A stretch of 64,000 nucleotides of DNA, taken from NCBI GenBank assembly GCA_947594425.1, contig CANQED010000009.1, positions 35,837 through 99,836 on the forward strand. Reading direction: 5' to 3'. The notes beneath the pieces are model-generated. The model saw only the letters and a list, made by a program, of their open reading frames with translations, searched no databases and had not been told where the DNA came from. Origin of the DNA: an uncultured Ruminiclostridium sp. Lineage in GTDB: Bacteria; Bacillota; Clostridia; Oscillospirales; Ruminococcaceae. The position numbers and the translations under genes are program-made. Below, piece by piece: positions 34,290-42,760 of this stretch. How positions within the stretch are numbered: the stretch's first letter is position 1; each line of letters begins with the position of its first letter.

Positions 34290-35316
34290 GAAAAAGCTGT
34301 CCGCCGCGCTAAAGGGCGGTAAAACAGCACGAGTGTATTACTTTTACGGCGAGGAGGTCTTTCTCACCGACACCTATACAAAAAGAGTACTTTCTAAGAC
34401 GGTCGGCGAGAGCTCGGACGACGTTAATCTTGTGAGGTTCGGCGAGAGCTTTACCACCGAGCAGCTCGCCGACGCGGTAGAGAGTATGCCGCTCTTTGCC
34501 GAGCATAAGGCGGTGCTGATAAAGGATATGGACTGCGAGAAGTTTTCGGACGACGACATTAAGGCTATAGCACAAACGCTGTCGGACGTCCCGAGCGAAT
34601 GCACCGTGATATTCTCGCAGACGGGCATACCCTTAGAGGCACTTAGCAAAAAGAAAAATAAGGCGTTTATAGATACCCTCTCGCGGCAAGGCAATACCGA
34701 GGTATGTAAATTCTCCTCGCTCACCTCGTCTAAAATAGCCGAGCTGATAATTAAAAAGGCGGCTAAAAACGGCTGCTCGATAAGCAGACAGAATGCAATT
34801 ATGCTCTCCGAGATGACGCTAAACGACCTTAAGCTGTGCTCTAACGAGACCGATAAGCTGTGCAGCTATGTGCAGTCGGGCGAGATAACCGCGCAGATAA
34901 TAGAAAAGCTTGTGATACGTCTGCCCGACGCTAAGGCGTACTCTATCGGCACCGCGATAACCGCGCGCGACCGCAAAAAGGCGTTTATGCTGCTCGACGA
35001 GCTGTTCAGTCAGCGGGTCGAGCCGATAATAATACTCTCCTCGCTATCAAGCGCGTACATCGACCTGTATCGCGCCATGTGCGCAAAGAGGGCGGGCAGG
35101 ACCCCCGAGCAGACCGCCTCTGACCTTAGCTATCCTAAGAACCGCGCTTTTCTTGTAGGCAAGGCGTTCAACTCGGTGTCAAGGATGCGGCAGGAGGACG
35201 TTAGGGCGTGCATATTACTGCTCAAGGACGCAGACCTAAAGCTAAAATCCTCGGGCGGCGACGGGCGCATAATACTCGAGCAGACGATAGCGGAGCTGTT
35301 TTTATATGCAAGATAA
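34276..35316 (+). CDS. holA: DNA polymerase III subunit delta
   Basis: A 346-aa clamp-loader subunit. Seen: the HolA opening VYYFYGEEVFLTDTYTKRVL (about 20-40), the FAEHKAVLIKDMD segment, VIFSQT, and a helical C-terminal third with IILSSLSSAYIDLYRAM and the terminal ILEQTIAELF. AAAGGAG precedes the ATG. The comEC-holA adjacency is a common Firmicutes arrangement. Confidence 0.92.
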   Translation: MTTDEKKLSAALKGGKTARVYYFYGEEVFLTDTYTKRVLSKTVGESSDDVNLVRFGESFTTEQLADAVESMPLFAEHKAVLIKDMDCEKFSDDDIKAIAQTLSDVPSECTVIFSQTGIPLEALSKKKNKAFIDTLSRQGNTEVCKFSSLTSSKIAELIIKKAAKNGCSISRQNAIMLSEMTLNDLKLCSNETDKLCSYVQSGEITAQIIEKLVIRLPDAKAYSIGTAITARDRKKAFMLLDELFSQRVEPIIILSSLSSAYIDLYRAMCAKRAGRTPEQTASDLSYPKNRAFLVGKAFNSVSRMRQEDVRACILLLKDADLKLKSSGGDGRIILEQTIAELFLYAR

Positions 35317-35926
35317 GCGGATAAAGACCGATATGGCGATAATCGTCGAGGGCAAGTACGACAAGATAAAATTGTCCGAGCTAATCGACGCGCCGATAAT
35401 CACCACAGACGGCTTCGGCATATTTAAGAATAAAGCTAAGCGCGAGATGATAAGGACGTTAGCTGATACCTGCGGCATAATCATACTCACCGACAGCGAC
35501 GCGGCGGGCTTTAGGATAAGAAATCATATCAAAGGCTTTGTAAGCGGCGGAAAGATAATAAACGCCTATATCCCGCAGATAAAGGGCACCGAGCGCCGAA
35601 AGCATATCCCCTCCCCCTCGGGTCTGCTCGGAGTGGAGGGGATGGACGCGGAGGTACTCGCCTCGGCGCTAAAAAAGGCGGGAATAGACGACGGCGGCAG
35701 AGAGGATTTTCTCGATAAGGCGCGCTTTATGGAGGACGGTCTTATCGGCGGAGAAAATTCGCACAAGCTCAGGCAAATGCTGCTAAAAGAGCTCGGCCTG
35801 CCCGACCTAATCAGCACTAGCGCCGCTATAGCCGTACTTAATCGGATATGCACCGAAAAGGACTATCTCGCCGCACTGAATAGGGTCAGAAATGACGCGC
35901 AAATAATCCGAAAGGAATTTTCATAA
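35306..35926 (+). CDS. rnmV: ribonuclease M5 (TOPRIM)
   Basis: A 206-aa protein that matures 5S rRNA. Seen: the TOPRIM Glu motif IIVEGKYDKIKL (about 12-23), TTDGFGIFKN, the DxD motif ILTDSDAAGFRIRNHI (about 55-70), and YIPQIKGTERRKHIPS (about 88-103), all typical of RNase M5. It overlaps holA by 11 bases and has a weak ribosome-binding site, suggesting coupled translation. Confidence 0.88.
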   Translation: MQDKRIKTDMAIIVEGKYDKIKLSELIDAPIITTDGFGIFKNKAKREMIRTLADTCGIIILTDSDAAGFRIRNHIKGFVSGGKIINAYIPQIKGTERRKHIPSPSGLLGVEGMDAEVLASALKKAGIDDGGREDFLDKARFMEDGLIGGENSHKLRQMLLKELGLPDLISTSAAIAVLNRICTEKDYLAALNRVRNDAQIIRKEFS

Positions 35927-35927
35927 A

Positions 35928-37367
35928 ATGGTATTTTCCACGCCTGTCTTTTTATATCTGTTCTTGCCGACAGTGCTTATACTATACTACATCTCCCCTA
36001 CTAAATTTAAGAACGTTATAATCCTGCTCAGCGGGCTGGCGTTTTATTCGTGGGGAGAGCCCGTCTATGTGGTGGTAATGGTGCTGTCGACCATGATAGA
36101 CTACTGCGCGGGACTGGTCATGAATAAATTTGAGGGCAAAAAGGTGCCGCGGCTTATCTGCCTGATAGTATCCATATGTATGAATATCGGTTTGCTCGGG
36201 ATATTTAAGTACGGCCCGTTTATCCTCGAAAATATTAATGCCATAGCGGGCAGCGAGATATTCAACGTACACGATATATACTTATTTGACCTAGATTTTC
36301 TGCCGATAGACCTATTGCCTATCGGGATAAGCTTTTTTACCTTTCAGTCTATGTCTTATACTATCGACCTGTATCTCGGCAATGTCAAGGTGCAGAAGAA
36401 CCCGATAACCTTTGCGGCGTTTGTTACGCTGTTTCCGCAGATAGTGGCGGGACCGATAGTGAGATACAACGACGTTGCGGCGGAGCTGGAGGACAGGTCG
36501 ATAACGCTGGACCTTGTCTATGACGGGATAATAAAATTCATTATAGGATTGTCTAAAAAGGTGCTTATCGCTAACAGCATAGGCTCGCTCTGGACGGCGG
36601 TAAGCGCGGGGGACTTCGGCGGGCTGTCGGTGCTGGACGCGTGGCTCGGGATATTGGCGTATACGTTTCAGATATACTTCGACTTTTCGGGCTATTCGGA
36701 TATGGCGGTGGGGCTGGGAGAAATTATGGGCTTTCATTTTCCGAAAAACTTCGACTATCCTTATATGTCAAAGAGCATAAGCGAATTTTGGCGCAGGTGG
36801 CATATCACGCTAGGCGCGTGGTTTCGCTCGTATATATATATCCCGCTGGGCGGGAACCGCAAGGGGCTTGCTCGCACGGTGTTCAATCTTGCGGTGGTGT
36901 GGACGATAACCGGCATATGGCACGGAGCAAGCTGGAACTTTGTGCTGTGGGGAGCGCTTTACGGCGTGCTAATTATCTTAGAGCGGCTGTTTTTGGGCAA
37001 GATACTGCAAAAGCTGCCCGCCGTTATAGACTGCGTATATACTATGCTGCTCGTTATCCTCGGGTGGGTACTTTTCAGCACGCCCGACCTGCCCTCGGCG
37101 GGGGCGTACATCGCGGCCATGTTCGGCGGCACGGGGATATTGTGCGACGACGCGGCGCTCTATCACCTGATAAACTACGCGGTGATATTTATTGTGTGCA
37201 TAATAGGCTGCACCGATATACCAAAGCGCGCGATAGAATACTTGCGCGGCAAGGCGGCGTATATCATCAATTACGGCACCGCGGCGGCTATGCTCGCTAT
37301 GATGTTGCTGTGCACCTCGTATCTTGTGGACAACAGCTACAACCCGTTCTTGTACTTTAACTTTTAG
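35928..37367 (+). CDS. MBOAT-family O-acyltransferase (AlgI-like)
   Basis: A 479-aa multi-helix protein. Seen: the opening MVFSTPVFLYLFLPTVLILY, the YFDFSGYSDMAVGLGEIMGF motif (about 250-270), FPKNFDYPYMSKSISEFWRRWHITLGAW (about 270-298) and the catalytic His in GIWHGASWNFVLWG (about 325-338). MBOAT proteins of this type pass acetyl groups across the membrane onto exopolysaccharides or teichoic acids. It forms a pair with the DHHW gene 11 bases downstream. Confidence 0.92.
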   Translation: MVFSTPVFLYLFLPTVLILYYISPTKFKNVIILLSGLAFYSWGEPVYVVVMVLSTMIDYCAGLVMNKFEGKKVPRLICLIVSICMNIGLLGIFKYGPFILENINAIAGSEIFNVHDIYLFDLDFLPIDLLPIGISFFTFQSMSYTIDLYLGNVKVQKNPITFAAFVTLFPQIVAGPIVRYNDVAAELEDRSITLDLVYDGIIKFIIGLSKKVLIANSIGSLWTAVSAGDFGGLSVLDAWLGILAYTFQIYFDFSGYSDMAVGLGEIMGFHFPKNFDYPYMSKSISEFWRRWHITLGAWFRSYIYIPLGGNRKGLARTVFNLAVVWTITGIWHGASWNFVLWGALYGVLIILERLFLGKILQKLPAVIDCVYTMLLVILGWVLFSTPDLPSAGAYIAAMFGGTGILCDDAALYHLINYAVIFIVCIIGCTDIPKRAIEYLRGKAAYIINYGTAAAMLAMMLLCTSYLVDNSYNPFLYFNF

Positions 37368-37378
37368 GGGGCAAAGGT

Positions 37379-38563
37379 ATGAATAAAAAAGACGCATACA
37401 AAGTGCTGACTGTCGGCGTAATTGCCGCCGCCGCGCTGATAATCCCGATATCCACCTTTATCAAATCGGCAAATATGCCCGCTAAGCCGTTCAGCGAGAC
37501 CGAGAACCGATATCTCACCGTTATGCCCGAGTTCAACTCCGACAATTATTTTGACAAAAGCTTTATGAACGATTTTGAGAGCTGGTTTTCGGACAGGTTT
37601 ATCTTAAGAGAAGAATGGATAAACGTTAAGAACAACGTCGACCGCCTGCTCGGCCGCACCGAGATAAAGGACATCTTTACCGTAAACGGCAGAATGATGG
37701 AGGCGTGGAAAGGGTACGACGAGAAAAATCTATCCGCTAACCTTAGCGCTATGGAAGTATTTGCGAAAAATCACCCCGAGCAGAGCGTATTCTTTATGCT
37801 CGCTCCCAACGCTCAGGAGATATACAAGGACACCCTGCCCGCCTTTTGCGGGGCGGGAGACCAAAAGAGCTTTATCTCAAAATGCTATCAGACCGAGGGC
37901 GTACACGGGATAGATATCTACAACACGCTTTATTCCGCGAGAAACGATTATATCTACTACCGCACCGACCACCACTGGACCAGCGCGGGGGCGTACGCCG
38001 CATACTGCGAGGCGGGAGAGAGCATGGGGTATACCCCCTACGGGATAAATCACTTTAATATCGAGCACGCGTCGGACAGCTTTAGGGGGACATTGTACTC
38101 TAAGACGCTCGACAACAGCATTACGCCCGATATAATAGACTTTTATATCCCGATAAACGGGAATATAAAGCAGACGCTGACGGTGGACGACGGCGAGGAG
38201 GTAAAGACCTACGACAGCCTTTATTTTCGCGAGTATCTGGATAAAAAGGACAAGTACTCGGCGTTTCTGGGACTTAACGTGCCGATACTCGAGATAGACA
38301 CCCAGCTGCCCGAGGACGTGGACAAGGGCTCGCTGCTGATATTCAGAGACAGCTATGCAAACTCGATAATCCCCTTTCTTACTAACCATTACAGCAAAAT
38401 TACCGTGCTCGATCTAAGGTATATCAATATGCCGCTTGCCGATTTGGGAGTAAATGTAAATCAGTACGGCTCGGTGCTGTTTATGTATAATGTGATAACA
38501 TTCAGCGCGGACACTAATGTTAAAAAGCTGACATTCCTTGACAGCAAGACGGACGATAATTGA
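37379..38563 (+). CDS. DHHW-family SGNH-like esterase/acetyltransferase
   Basis: A 394-aa protein with a single N-terminal anchor (about 9-28) and an extracytoplasmic catalytic domain. Seen: FSETENRYLTVMPEF (about 38-52), the diagnostic YYRTDHHWTSAGAYAAY (about 193-209), and a late LLIFRDSYANSIIPFL block with the Ser of the SGNH-type fold (about 320-335). AlgX/AlgJ-like DHHW proteins transfer acetyl groups supplied by an MBOAT partner, encoded just upstream. The polymer acetylated is unknown. Confidence 0.9.
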   Translation: MNKKDAYKVLTVGVIAAAALIIPISTFIKSANMPAKPFSETENRYLTVMPEFNSDNYFDKSFMNDFESWFSDRFILREEWINVKNNVDRLLGRTEIKDIFTVNGRMMEAWKGYDEKNLSANLSAMEVFAKNHPEQSVFFMLAPNAQEIYKDTLPAFCGAGDQKSFISKCYQTEGVHGIDIYNTLYSARNDYIYYRTDHHWTSAGAYAAYCEAGESMGYTPYGINHFNIEHASDSFRGTLYSKTLDNSITPDIIDFYIPINGNIKQTLTVDDGEEVKTYDSLYFREYLDKKDKYSAFLGLNVPILEIDTQLPEDVDKGSLLIFRDSYANSIIPFLTNHYSKITVLDLRYINMPLADLGVNVNQYGSVLFMYNVITFSADTNVKKLTFLDSKTDDN

Positions 38564-38588
38564 CACGTATCTGAGATTATGATATACT
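38560..38588 (+). promoter_or_regulatory. promoter of the ApbE cluster, possibly leaderless
   Basis: TTGACA (38560-38565, overlapping the DHHW stop), 17-bp spacer, TATACT (38583-38588). The ApbE ATG at 38595 lies where transcription should start, and no Shine-Dalgarno sequence is present between. Confidence 0.75.
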
Positions 38589-38594
38589 AAAGCT

Positions 38595-39596
38595 ATGAAA
38601 AGGATAATATCTATTGCCGCTGTGTGTATATATGCGGCAATATTATTGACGGGGTGCAACGCAAAGCCGCGCAGCTACGGCATATTCTGCTTTGACACAT
38701 ATATCACGCTGACACTGTATCAGACCGACGGCACGCATACCGACGCGGACATATTCGGCGAGTGCCGCGAGCTGCTGACCGCGCTGGACCATAATCTCAG
38801 CGCGCACACCGACAGCGGAGAGCTATCCGACATAAACGCCGGCGCGTATGCTTCTCCCGTGAAAGTAAGCGCCGACACCTACGGGCTAATTAAGCGCTGC
38901 GTCGAGCTGTCGCGGCTGACGGACGGGGCGTTTGATATCACCCTAGGTGAAATATCAAAGCTGTGGGACTTTTCGTCGGAAAACCCCTCCCCTCCCGATA
39001 ACGACACTCTTAAGGCTCTCGCGGGGCAAAGGAATTATGAGAATATAGTGCTAAATGACAAGGACGGCACTGTCGCATTTACTAAGGACGGGTTCTCGCT
39101 CGATTTAGGCGCGGCGGCTAAGGGCTATGCGCTTGCCTTCCTTAAAGAGCGGATAAAGTCGCTCGGAGTAAGCTCGGCGGTGGTAGATTTTGGCGGCAAT
39201 ATACAGACGATAGGAGCATTTCCGCCCGGGGCGGAATACTATAGCGTAGCCGTAAGCGTCGACGAGACAAACGCCGCGATAGGCCGATTAAGGATAGGCG
39301 AGATGTGCGTGTCCACCTCTAACGCGTCGCGCAGGTATTTTGAATACGAGGGCGAGCGCTATCACCATATCATAGACCCCTTTACCGCATATCCCGCAAA
39401 GAGCGATATCAAGAGCGCAACGGTGCTGTGCGAGGACGGGCTGAATGCGGACGCGCTGTCGACGGCATTTTTTGTAATGGGCAGCGACAAGGCCTTGGCA
39501 CTGTGCGACAGCCTGTACGGCGTGGAGGCGGTGCTGACGCTGAATGACAACAGCGTGCGGCTGTCAAACGGCGCACGGGAGATATTCTATGAGTGA
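38595..39596 (+). CDS. apbE: FAD:protein FMN transferase (ApbE), lipoprotein
   Basis: A 333-aa secreted lipoprotein that attaches FMN covalently to Thr/Ser of target proteins. Seen: lipobox ILLTGC (about 16-21), the GIFCFDTYITLTLYQ motif, SRLTDGAFDITLGEISKLWDFS (about 112-133), LDLGAAAKGYAL (about 173-184), VVDFGGNIQTIG (about 196-207) and HHIIDPFTAYPAK (about 256-268). Its neighbours are a NusG-II protein and a Gx transporter, a set seen around extracellular flavin redox systems. Confidence 0.93.
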   Translation: MKRIISIAAVCIYAAILLTGCNAKPRSYGIFCFDTYITLTLYQTDGTHTDADIFGECRELLTALDHNLSAHTDSGELSDINAGAYASPVKVSADTYGLIKRCVELSRLTDGAFDITLGEISKLWDFSSENPSPPDNDTLKALAGQRNYENIVLNDKDGTVAFTKDGFSLDLGAAAKGYALAFLKERIKSLGVSSAVVDFGGNIQTIGAFPPGAEYYSVAVSVDETNAAIGRLRIGEMCVSTSNASRRYFEYEGERYHHIIDPFTAYPAKSDIKSATVLCEDGLNADALSTAFFVMGSDKALALCDSLYGVEAVLTLNDNSVRLSNGAREIFYE

Positions 39597-39951
39597 AAGA
39601 AAGAAAAAGGCGCTGCTGATATCGCTTATACTCCTGCTGCTGCTTGCGGGGATAGTCGGGGCGGTGATATGCCTGTCGCTTAAGGGCTCGGGCGTGATAC
39701 ACATATACAGCGAGGGAAAGCTCGTGCGCACCGTGGACTTATCCGTCGGGGGCGAATACAGCTTTACTATCACCAACAGCCGCAATAACACTAATACCGT
39801 CACGATAAAGGACGGCACGATAAGCGTCACCGACGCCGACTGCCCCGACAAGGTGTGCGTAAATACCGCGCCTATCGGCGACGACATACACCCGATAATC
39901 TGCGTGCCTAATCAGCTGATAATCAGCCCCGAGGGGGCGTACGAGCCATGA
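39589..39951 (+). CDS. NusG domain II-containing membrane-anchored protein
   Basis: A 120-aa protein with one N-terminal helix (about 8-28) and an extracytoplasmic beta-rich domain of NusG-II type (VIHIYSEGKLVRTVDLSV ... TVTIKDGTISVTDADCPDKVC). Four Cys occur, two in the membrane region end and two in DADCPDKVCVNTAPIG. The ATG at 39589 is used: it has GGAG upstream and overlaps apbE by eight bases. The role is not known; it is co-encoded with ApbE and Gx transporters in many Clostridia. Confidence 0.85.
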   Translation: MSERKKKALLISLILLLLLAGIVGAVICLSLKGSGVIHIYSEGKLVRTVDLSVGGEYSFTITNSRNNTNTVTIKDGTISVTDADCPDKVCVNTAPIGDDIHPIICVPNQLIISPEGAYEP

Positions 39952-40475
39952 TGACGGTAAAGAAGCTTTGCTGTGCCGCGCTTATGGCGGGTATATCGCT
40001 GGCGCTGTTTGTGATAGAGGCGGCGCTGCCGCCCATTGTCCCCATCCCCGGGGTAAAGATAGGGCTTGCGTATCTGCCGATAATGCTGATAATATTTATC
40101 GGCGGAGAATGGAATATTATCGACGCGGCGCTCATCTTGGCGGCGAGGGTGCTGCTCAGCGCGCTGATAGCGGGCAATCCGACGGCGCTGTTATTCAGCG
40201 TGTTCGGGGCGGTGCTAGCAATGCTGACCATGTGGGGAGTAAGGGCGTTTATTAAGGATAACAGCGCGGTGATATTCGCGGGGGCATTGTCCGCCGTGGC
40301 ACACAATATCGGACAGCTGTCCGCCGCCATGCTGATATACGGAGCGGGCGTGTGGGCGTTCTTGCCTTTCCTGCTGATATCGGGAGTGATAAGCGGGCTG
40401 CTGTGCGGCATTGTGATATTCTTGCTGATAAGAAATCCGCTAAAGCCCATAAGAGAATTAAAGGAGCTTAAGTAG
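39948..40475 (+). CDS. Gx transporter family protein
   Basis: A 175-aa protein with five to six hydrophobic segments. Seen: LAYLPIMLIIFIGGEWNIIDAALILAARV and a conserved GNPTALLFSVFGAVLAMLTMW region (about 75-95), typical of Gx transporter / heptaprenyl-diphosphate-synthase-component-I annotations, which resemble ECF S-components. It overlaps the NusG-II gene by four bases. In this context a substrate linked to flavin or quinone is plausible but unproven. Confidence 0.82.
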   Translation: MMTVKKLCCAALMAGISLALFVIEAALPPIVPIPGVKIGLAYLPIMLIIFIGGEWNIIDAALILAARVLLSALIAGNPTALLFSVFGAVLAMLTMWGVRAFIKDNSAVIFAGALSAVAHNIGQLSAAMLIYGAGVWAFLPFLLISGVISGLLCGIVIFLLIRNPLKPIRELKELK

Positions 40476-40792
40476 TGGATAATGACGTTATCGAGTTTAA
40501 GCTCGTGATAGAGCTAGACGACGAGAAGCTCGACCGCGACAACTGGGAGATAGAGGACACCTACAGGATAGTGCGCGGTATATTTGATAAAAACGCCGAC
40601 CTGCACCCTGTCGATAACGACGACGGCGAAATAATCTATATAAGCTATTATGGGGCAAAGAACGGCTACAGCGGTATCGGCGGTGGCGGCATACGGTTAT
40701 ATGACAGCTGGCTGCGCCCGTACATAAAGCGTATGGAGTGGCATAATTTGATAGATGGTACCATGGAGGATTGTCTTGATATCCTCAATTAG
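40475..40792 (+). CDS. hypothetical protein
   Basis: A 105-aa acidic soluble protein starting at GTG that overlaps the previous stop by one base, with AAGGAG nine bases upstream. It is Asp/Glu/Tyr-rich with a Gly run (YSGIGGGGIRLYDSW, about 67-81). I do not recognise it. The tight spacing suggests it is a genuine gene of the ApbE/Gx operon. Confidence 0.6.
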   Translation: MDNDVIEFKLVIELDDEKLDRDNWEIEDTYRIVRGIFDKNADLHPVDNDDGEIIYISYYGAKNGYSGIGGGGIRLYDSWLRPYIKRMEWHNLIDGTMEDCLDILN

Positions 40793-40818
40793 GAATATAA
40801 ATAGATAGGAAAGTGTAT

Positions 40819-41037
40819 ATGGACAAAGAAAAGATAGACAGGATAAATTATCTCGCGAGGCAGTCTAGGGTAAGGGAGCTGACTGACAGCGAAAAGACCG
40901 AGCAGACTCTGCTCAGAAACGAATACCGCGCTATGTTTAAGAAAAATCTGATGTCCGAGCTAAACAACGTATACATCGAGGACGAAAACGGTGAAAGGCG
41001 CAAGCTGATAAATGATGATAACACCGCTGAAAAGTAA
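40819..41037 (+). CDS. DUF896 (YnzC-like) small protein
   Basis: A 72-aa helical hairpin protein. Seen: KIDRINYLARQSRVRELTDSE (about 4-24) and LLRNEYRAMFKKNLMSELNNV, the DUF896 signature. The ATG at 40819 is preferred to a GTG at 40813. YnzC-type proteins are small cytosolic proteins of unclear function, in B. subtilis linked to the SOS yneA operon. Here there is no yneA or lexA neighbour. Confidence 0.88.
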   Translation: MDKEKIDRINYLARQSRVRELTDSEKTEQTLLRNEYRAMFKKNLMSELNNVYIEDENGERRKLINDDNTAEK

Positions 41038-42010
41038 CGTAACGGACAAGCTGTCGGCGCTCTACTCCCGGAGCGCTAAGTTAAGGATAGCCACCGACGA
41101 CGGCTATAATATACTGTGGCAAAGCCATACAAAGAAAGAATGCACCGTCACCTTTTACGATATCGGGGGCAAGGCTCCCGAGGACGGTATGATACGCAAG
41201 GTATTTGTCGACGAGCTGTGTATGAGCGCGGAATGTGAAGCGGTAAATATCGACGGCGAGACGCTGTTTATGTGGACGATACACAGCGCCACCGAGCTTG
41301 CCGCGCAGATAAATTGTATCAGCAGCTATAAGGATATCGCCTTTCTATTCAACACATTAAAGTCAAATATTGACGAGTTAAAGCAATGGATAGAGGATAG
41401 GACGGATATGATACCCGACTGCGGCAGACAGCTTATCAGCTGTGACGCTATGACCGAGCAGGTATTTATCTTAGAGAGAATAAGCGCGGTGATGTATGAC
41501 AGGAGGCAGGAGCCGTTAGACCTGTATCACCTTGTTTTGGGTACGGCAAGGGCCTGCAACAGATTTCTCAAAAAGAGGGGTCACCGTATCTCGATACTAA
41601 CTATGCAGGCGCAAACGCTTATGAAGCTGCTTATATGCGGCGAGCCGTTAATGCTGTCCTCGGCGCTTTTCTGCCTGATAAAGCGGGCGGTCTGCTATTC
41701 GGGAGAAAAGCAAAATATGCTGTTTATGTCCCACAACGAGAAAAGCATATCAATTACCACAAGGTATATGGTAACAAAATCATCAATTCGCAGCTATATA
41801 ACCGACGATTTTGAGCTAAACTCCGCAAAGCTGTATATCGAGCTTATCGGCGGCAGATTGATACTTAAGCGGGATAAATACAGCGAGCGGATAAAAGTCA
41901 CATTGCCGCTGTACGAGCAGGAGGACACATTTAACAGCTCTAAGCTGTGCCTGTCAAGGAGCGAATTTGACCGACTGGCAAAGGTAATATTGACGGGTAT
42001 TAATTTTTAG
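41012..42010 (+). CDS. degenerate histidine-kinase-like protein
   Basis: A 332-aa soluble protein whose family I cannot name with confidence. Seen: an N-terminal alpha/beta region (about 1-95) that could be PAS-like, a helical stretch (about 105-180: FNTLKSNIDELKQWIEDR), and a C-terminal segment (about 205-305) with the layout of a GHKL ATPase (LMLSSALFCLIKRAVCYSG in the N-box position, ELIGGRLILKRD near the end). The expected Asn, the GxG boxes and a phosphorylatable His are not evident. It begins inside the DUF896 gene and precedes a two-component system. Confidence 0.55.
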   Translation: MMITPLKSNVTDKLSALYSRSAKLRIATDDGYNILWQSHTKKECTVTFYDIGGKAPEDGMIRKVFVDELCMSAECEAVNIDGETLFMWTIHSATELAAQINCISSYKDIAFLFNTLKSNIDELKQWIEDRTDMIPDCGRQLISCDAMTEQVFILERISAVMYDRRQEPLDLYHLVLGTARACNRFLKKRGHRISILTMQAQTLMKLLICGEPLMLSSALFCLIKRAVCYSGEKQNMLFMSHNEKSISITTRYMVTKSSIRSYITDDFELNSAKLYIELIGGRLILKRDKYSERIKVTLPLYEQEDTFNSSKLCLSRSEFDRLAKVILTGINF

Positions 42011-42053
42011 GGTGTTTTTTTCTTTCTTTCACAGCGCTGTCATAAATTTTCAC

Positions 42054-42059
42054 TATAAT
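42054..42059 (+). promoter_or_regulatory. -10 element of the two-component system
   Basis: A perfect TATAAT lies 30 bp before the response-regulator ATG (42089), but the -35 position reads ACAGCG. Two TTTCAC words precede it. Activator dependence or autoregulation is possible. Confidence 0.45.
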
Positions 42060-42088
42060 TAAGCCATATAGCCGAAAGGAGAACCGTA

Positions 42089-42760
42089 ATGTACAATATA
42101 CTTATAGCCGACGATGAGCAGAATATACGCGAGGTAATACGCGAGTACGCCGAATTTGAGGGGCACACCGTGGCCGAGGCGGCGGACGGTATGCAGGCGG
42201 TGGAGATGGCGAGAGAGCAGGACTTTGACATCATTATCCTTGATATTATGATGCCGAGGCTTGACGGCTTTTCGGCCTGCAAGGAGATACGAAAGTTTAA
42301 AGACACGCCCGTGATGATGTTATCCGCACGCAGCGAGGAGTACGACAAGCTGTTCGGCTTTGAGCTGGGCGTGGACGACTATGTGGTAAAGCCGTTTTCG
42401 CCTAAGGAGGTAATGGCGCGGATAAACGCTATTATAAAGCGGCACCGCTCGGGCGGCGAGCAGCTCGGCGAGACGGTAAAATTTGAGGGGCTGGAGATAA
42501 ACTTTACCGCGAGGGACGTAATTATAGACGGCGAGAAAGCTAACCTCACCCCTAAAGAGTACGACCTGCTTTTCTATCTTGTAAAGAATAAGAACATAGC
42601 GCTCACCCGCAACAAGCTGCTGGAAGAGGTGTGGGGGTATGACTTTTTCGGCGACGACCGCACCATAGATACGCATATAAAAATGCTCAGAAACAATTTG
42701 GGGCCGTACCGCAAGTTTATCGTGACGCTCAGAGGAATGGGGTACAAGTTTGAGGTTTGA
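42089..42760 (+). CDS. OmpR/PhoB-family response regulator
   Basis: A 223-aa regulator. Seen: receiver domain (about 1-115) with acidic DDE pocket, phospho-acceptor Asp in IIILDIMMPRLDG, Lys in VDDYVVKPFSPKE, and a C-terminal winged helix (about 130-223: LTPKEYDLLFYLVKNKN ... TIDTHIKMLRNNLG). AAAGGAG precedes the ATG. It overlaps its sensor kinase by 11 bases. Confidence 0.95.
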   Translation: MYNILIADDEQNIREVIREYAEFEGHTVAEAADGMQAVEMAREQDFDIIILDIMMPRLDGFSACKEIRKFKDTPVMMLSARSEEYDKLFGFELGVDDYVVKPFSPKEVMARINAIIKRHRSGGEQLGETVKFEGLEINFTARDVIIDGEKANLTPKEYDLLFYLVKNKNIALTRNKLLEEVWGYDFFGDDRTIDTHIKMLRNNLGPYRKFIVTLRGMGYKFEV

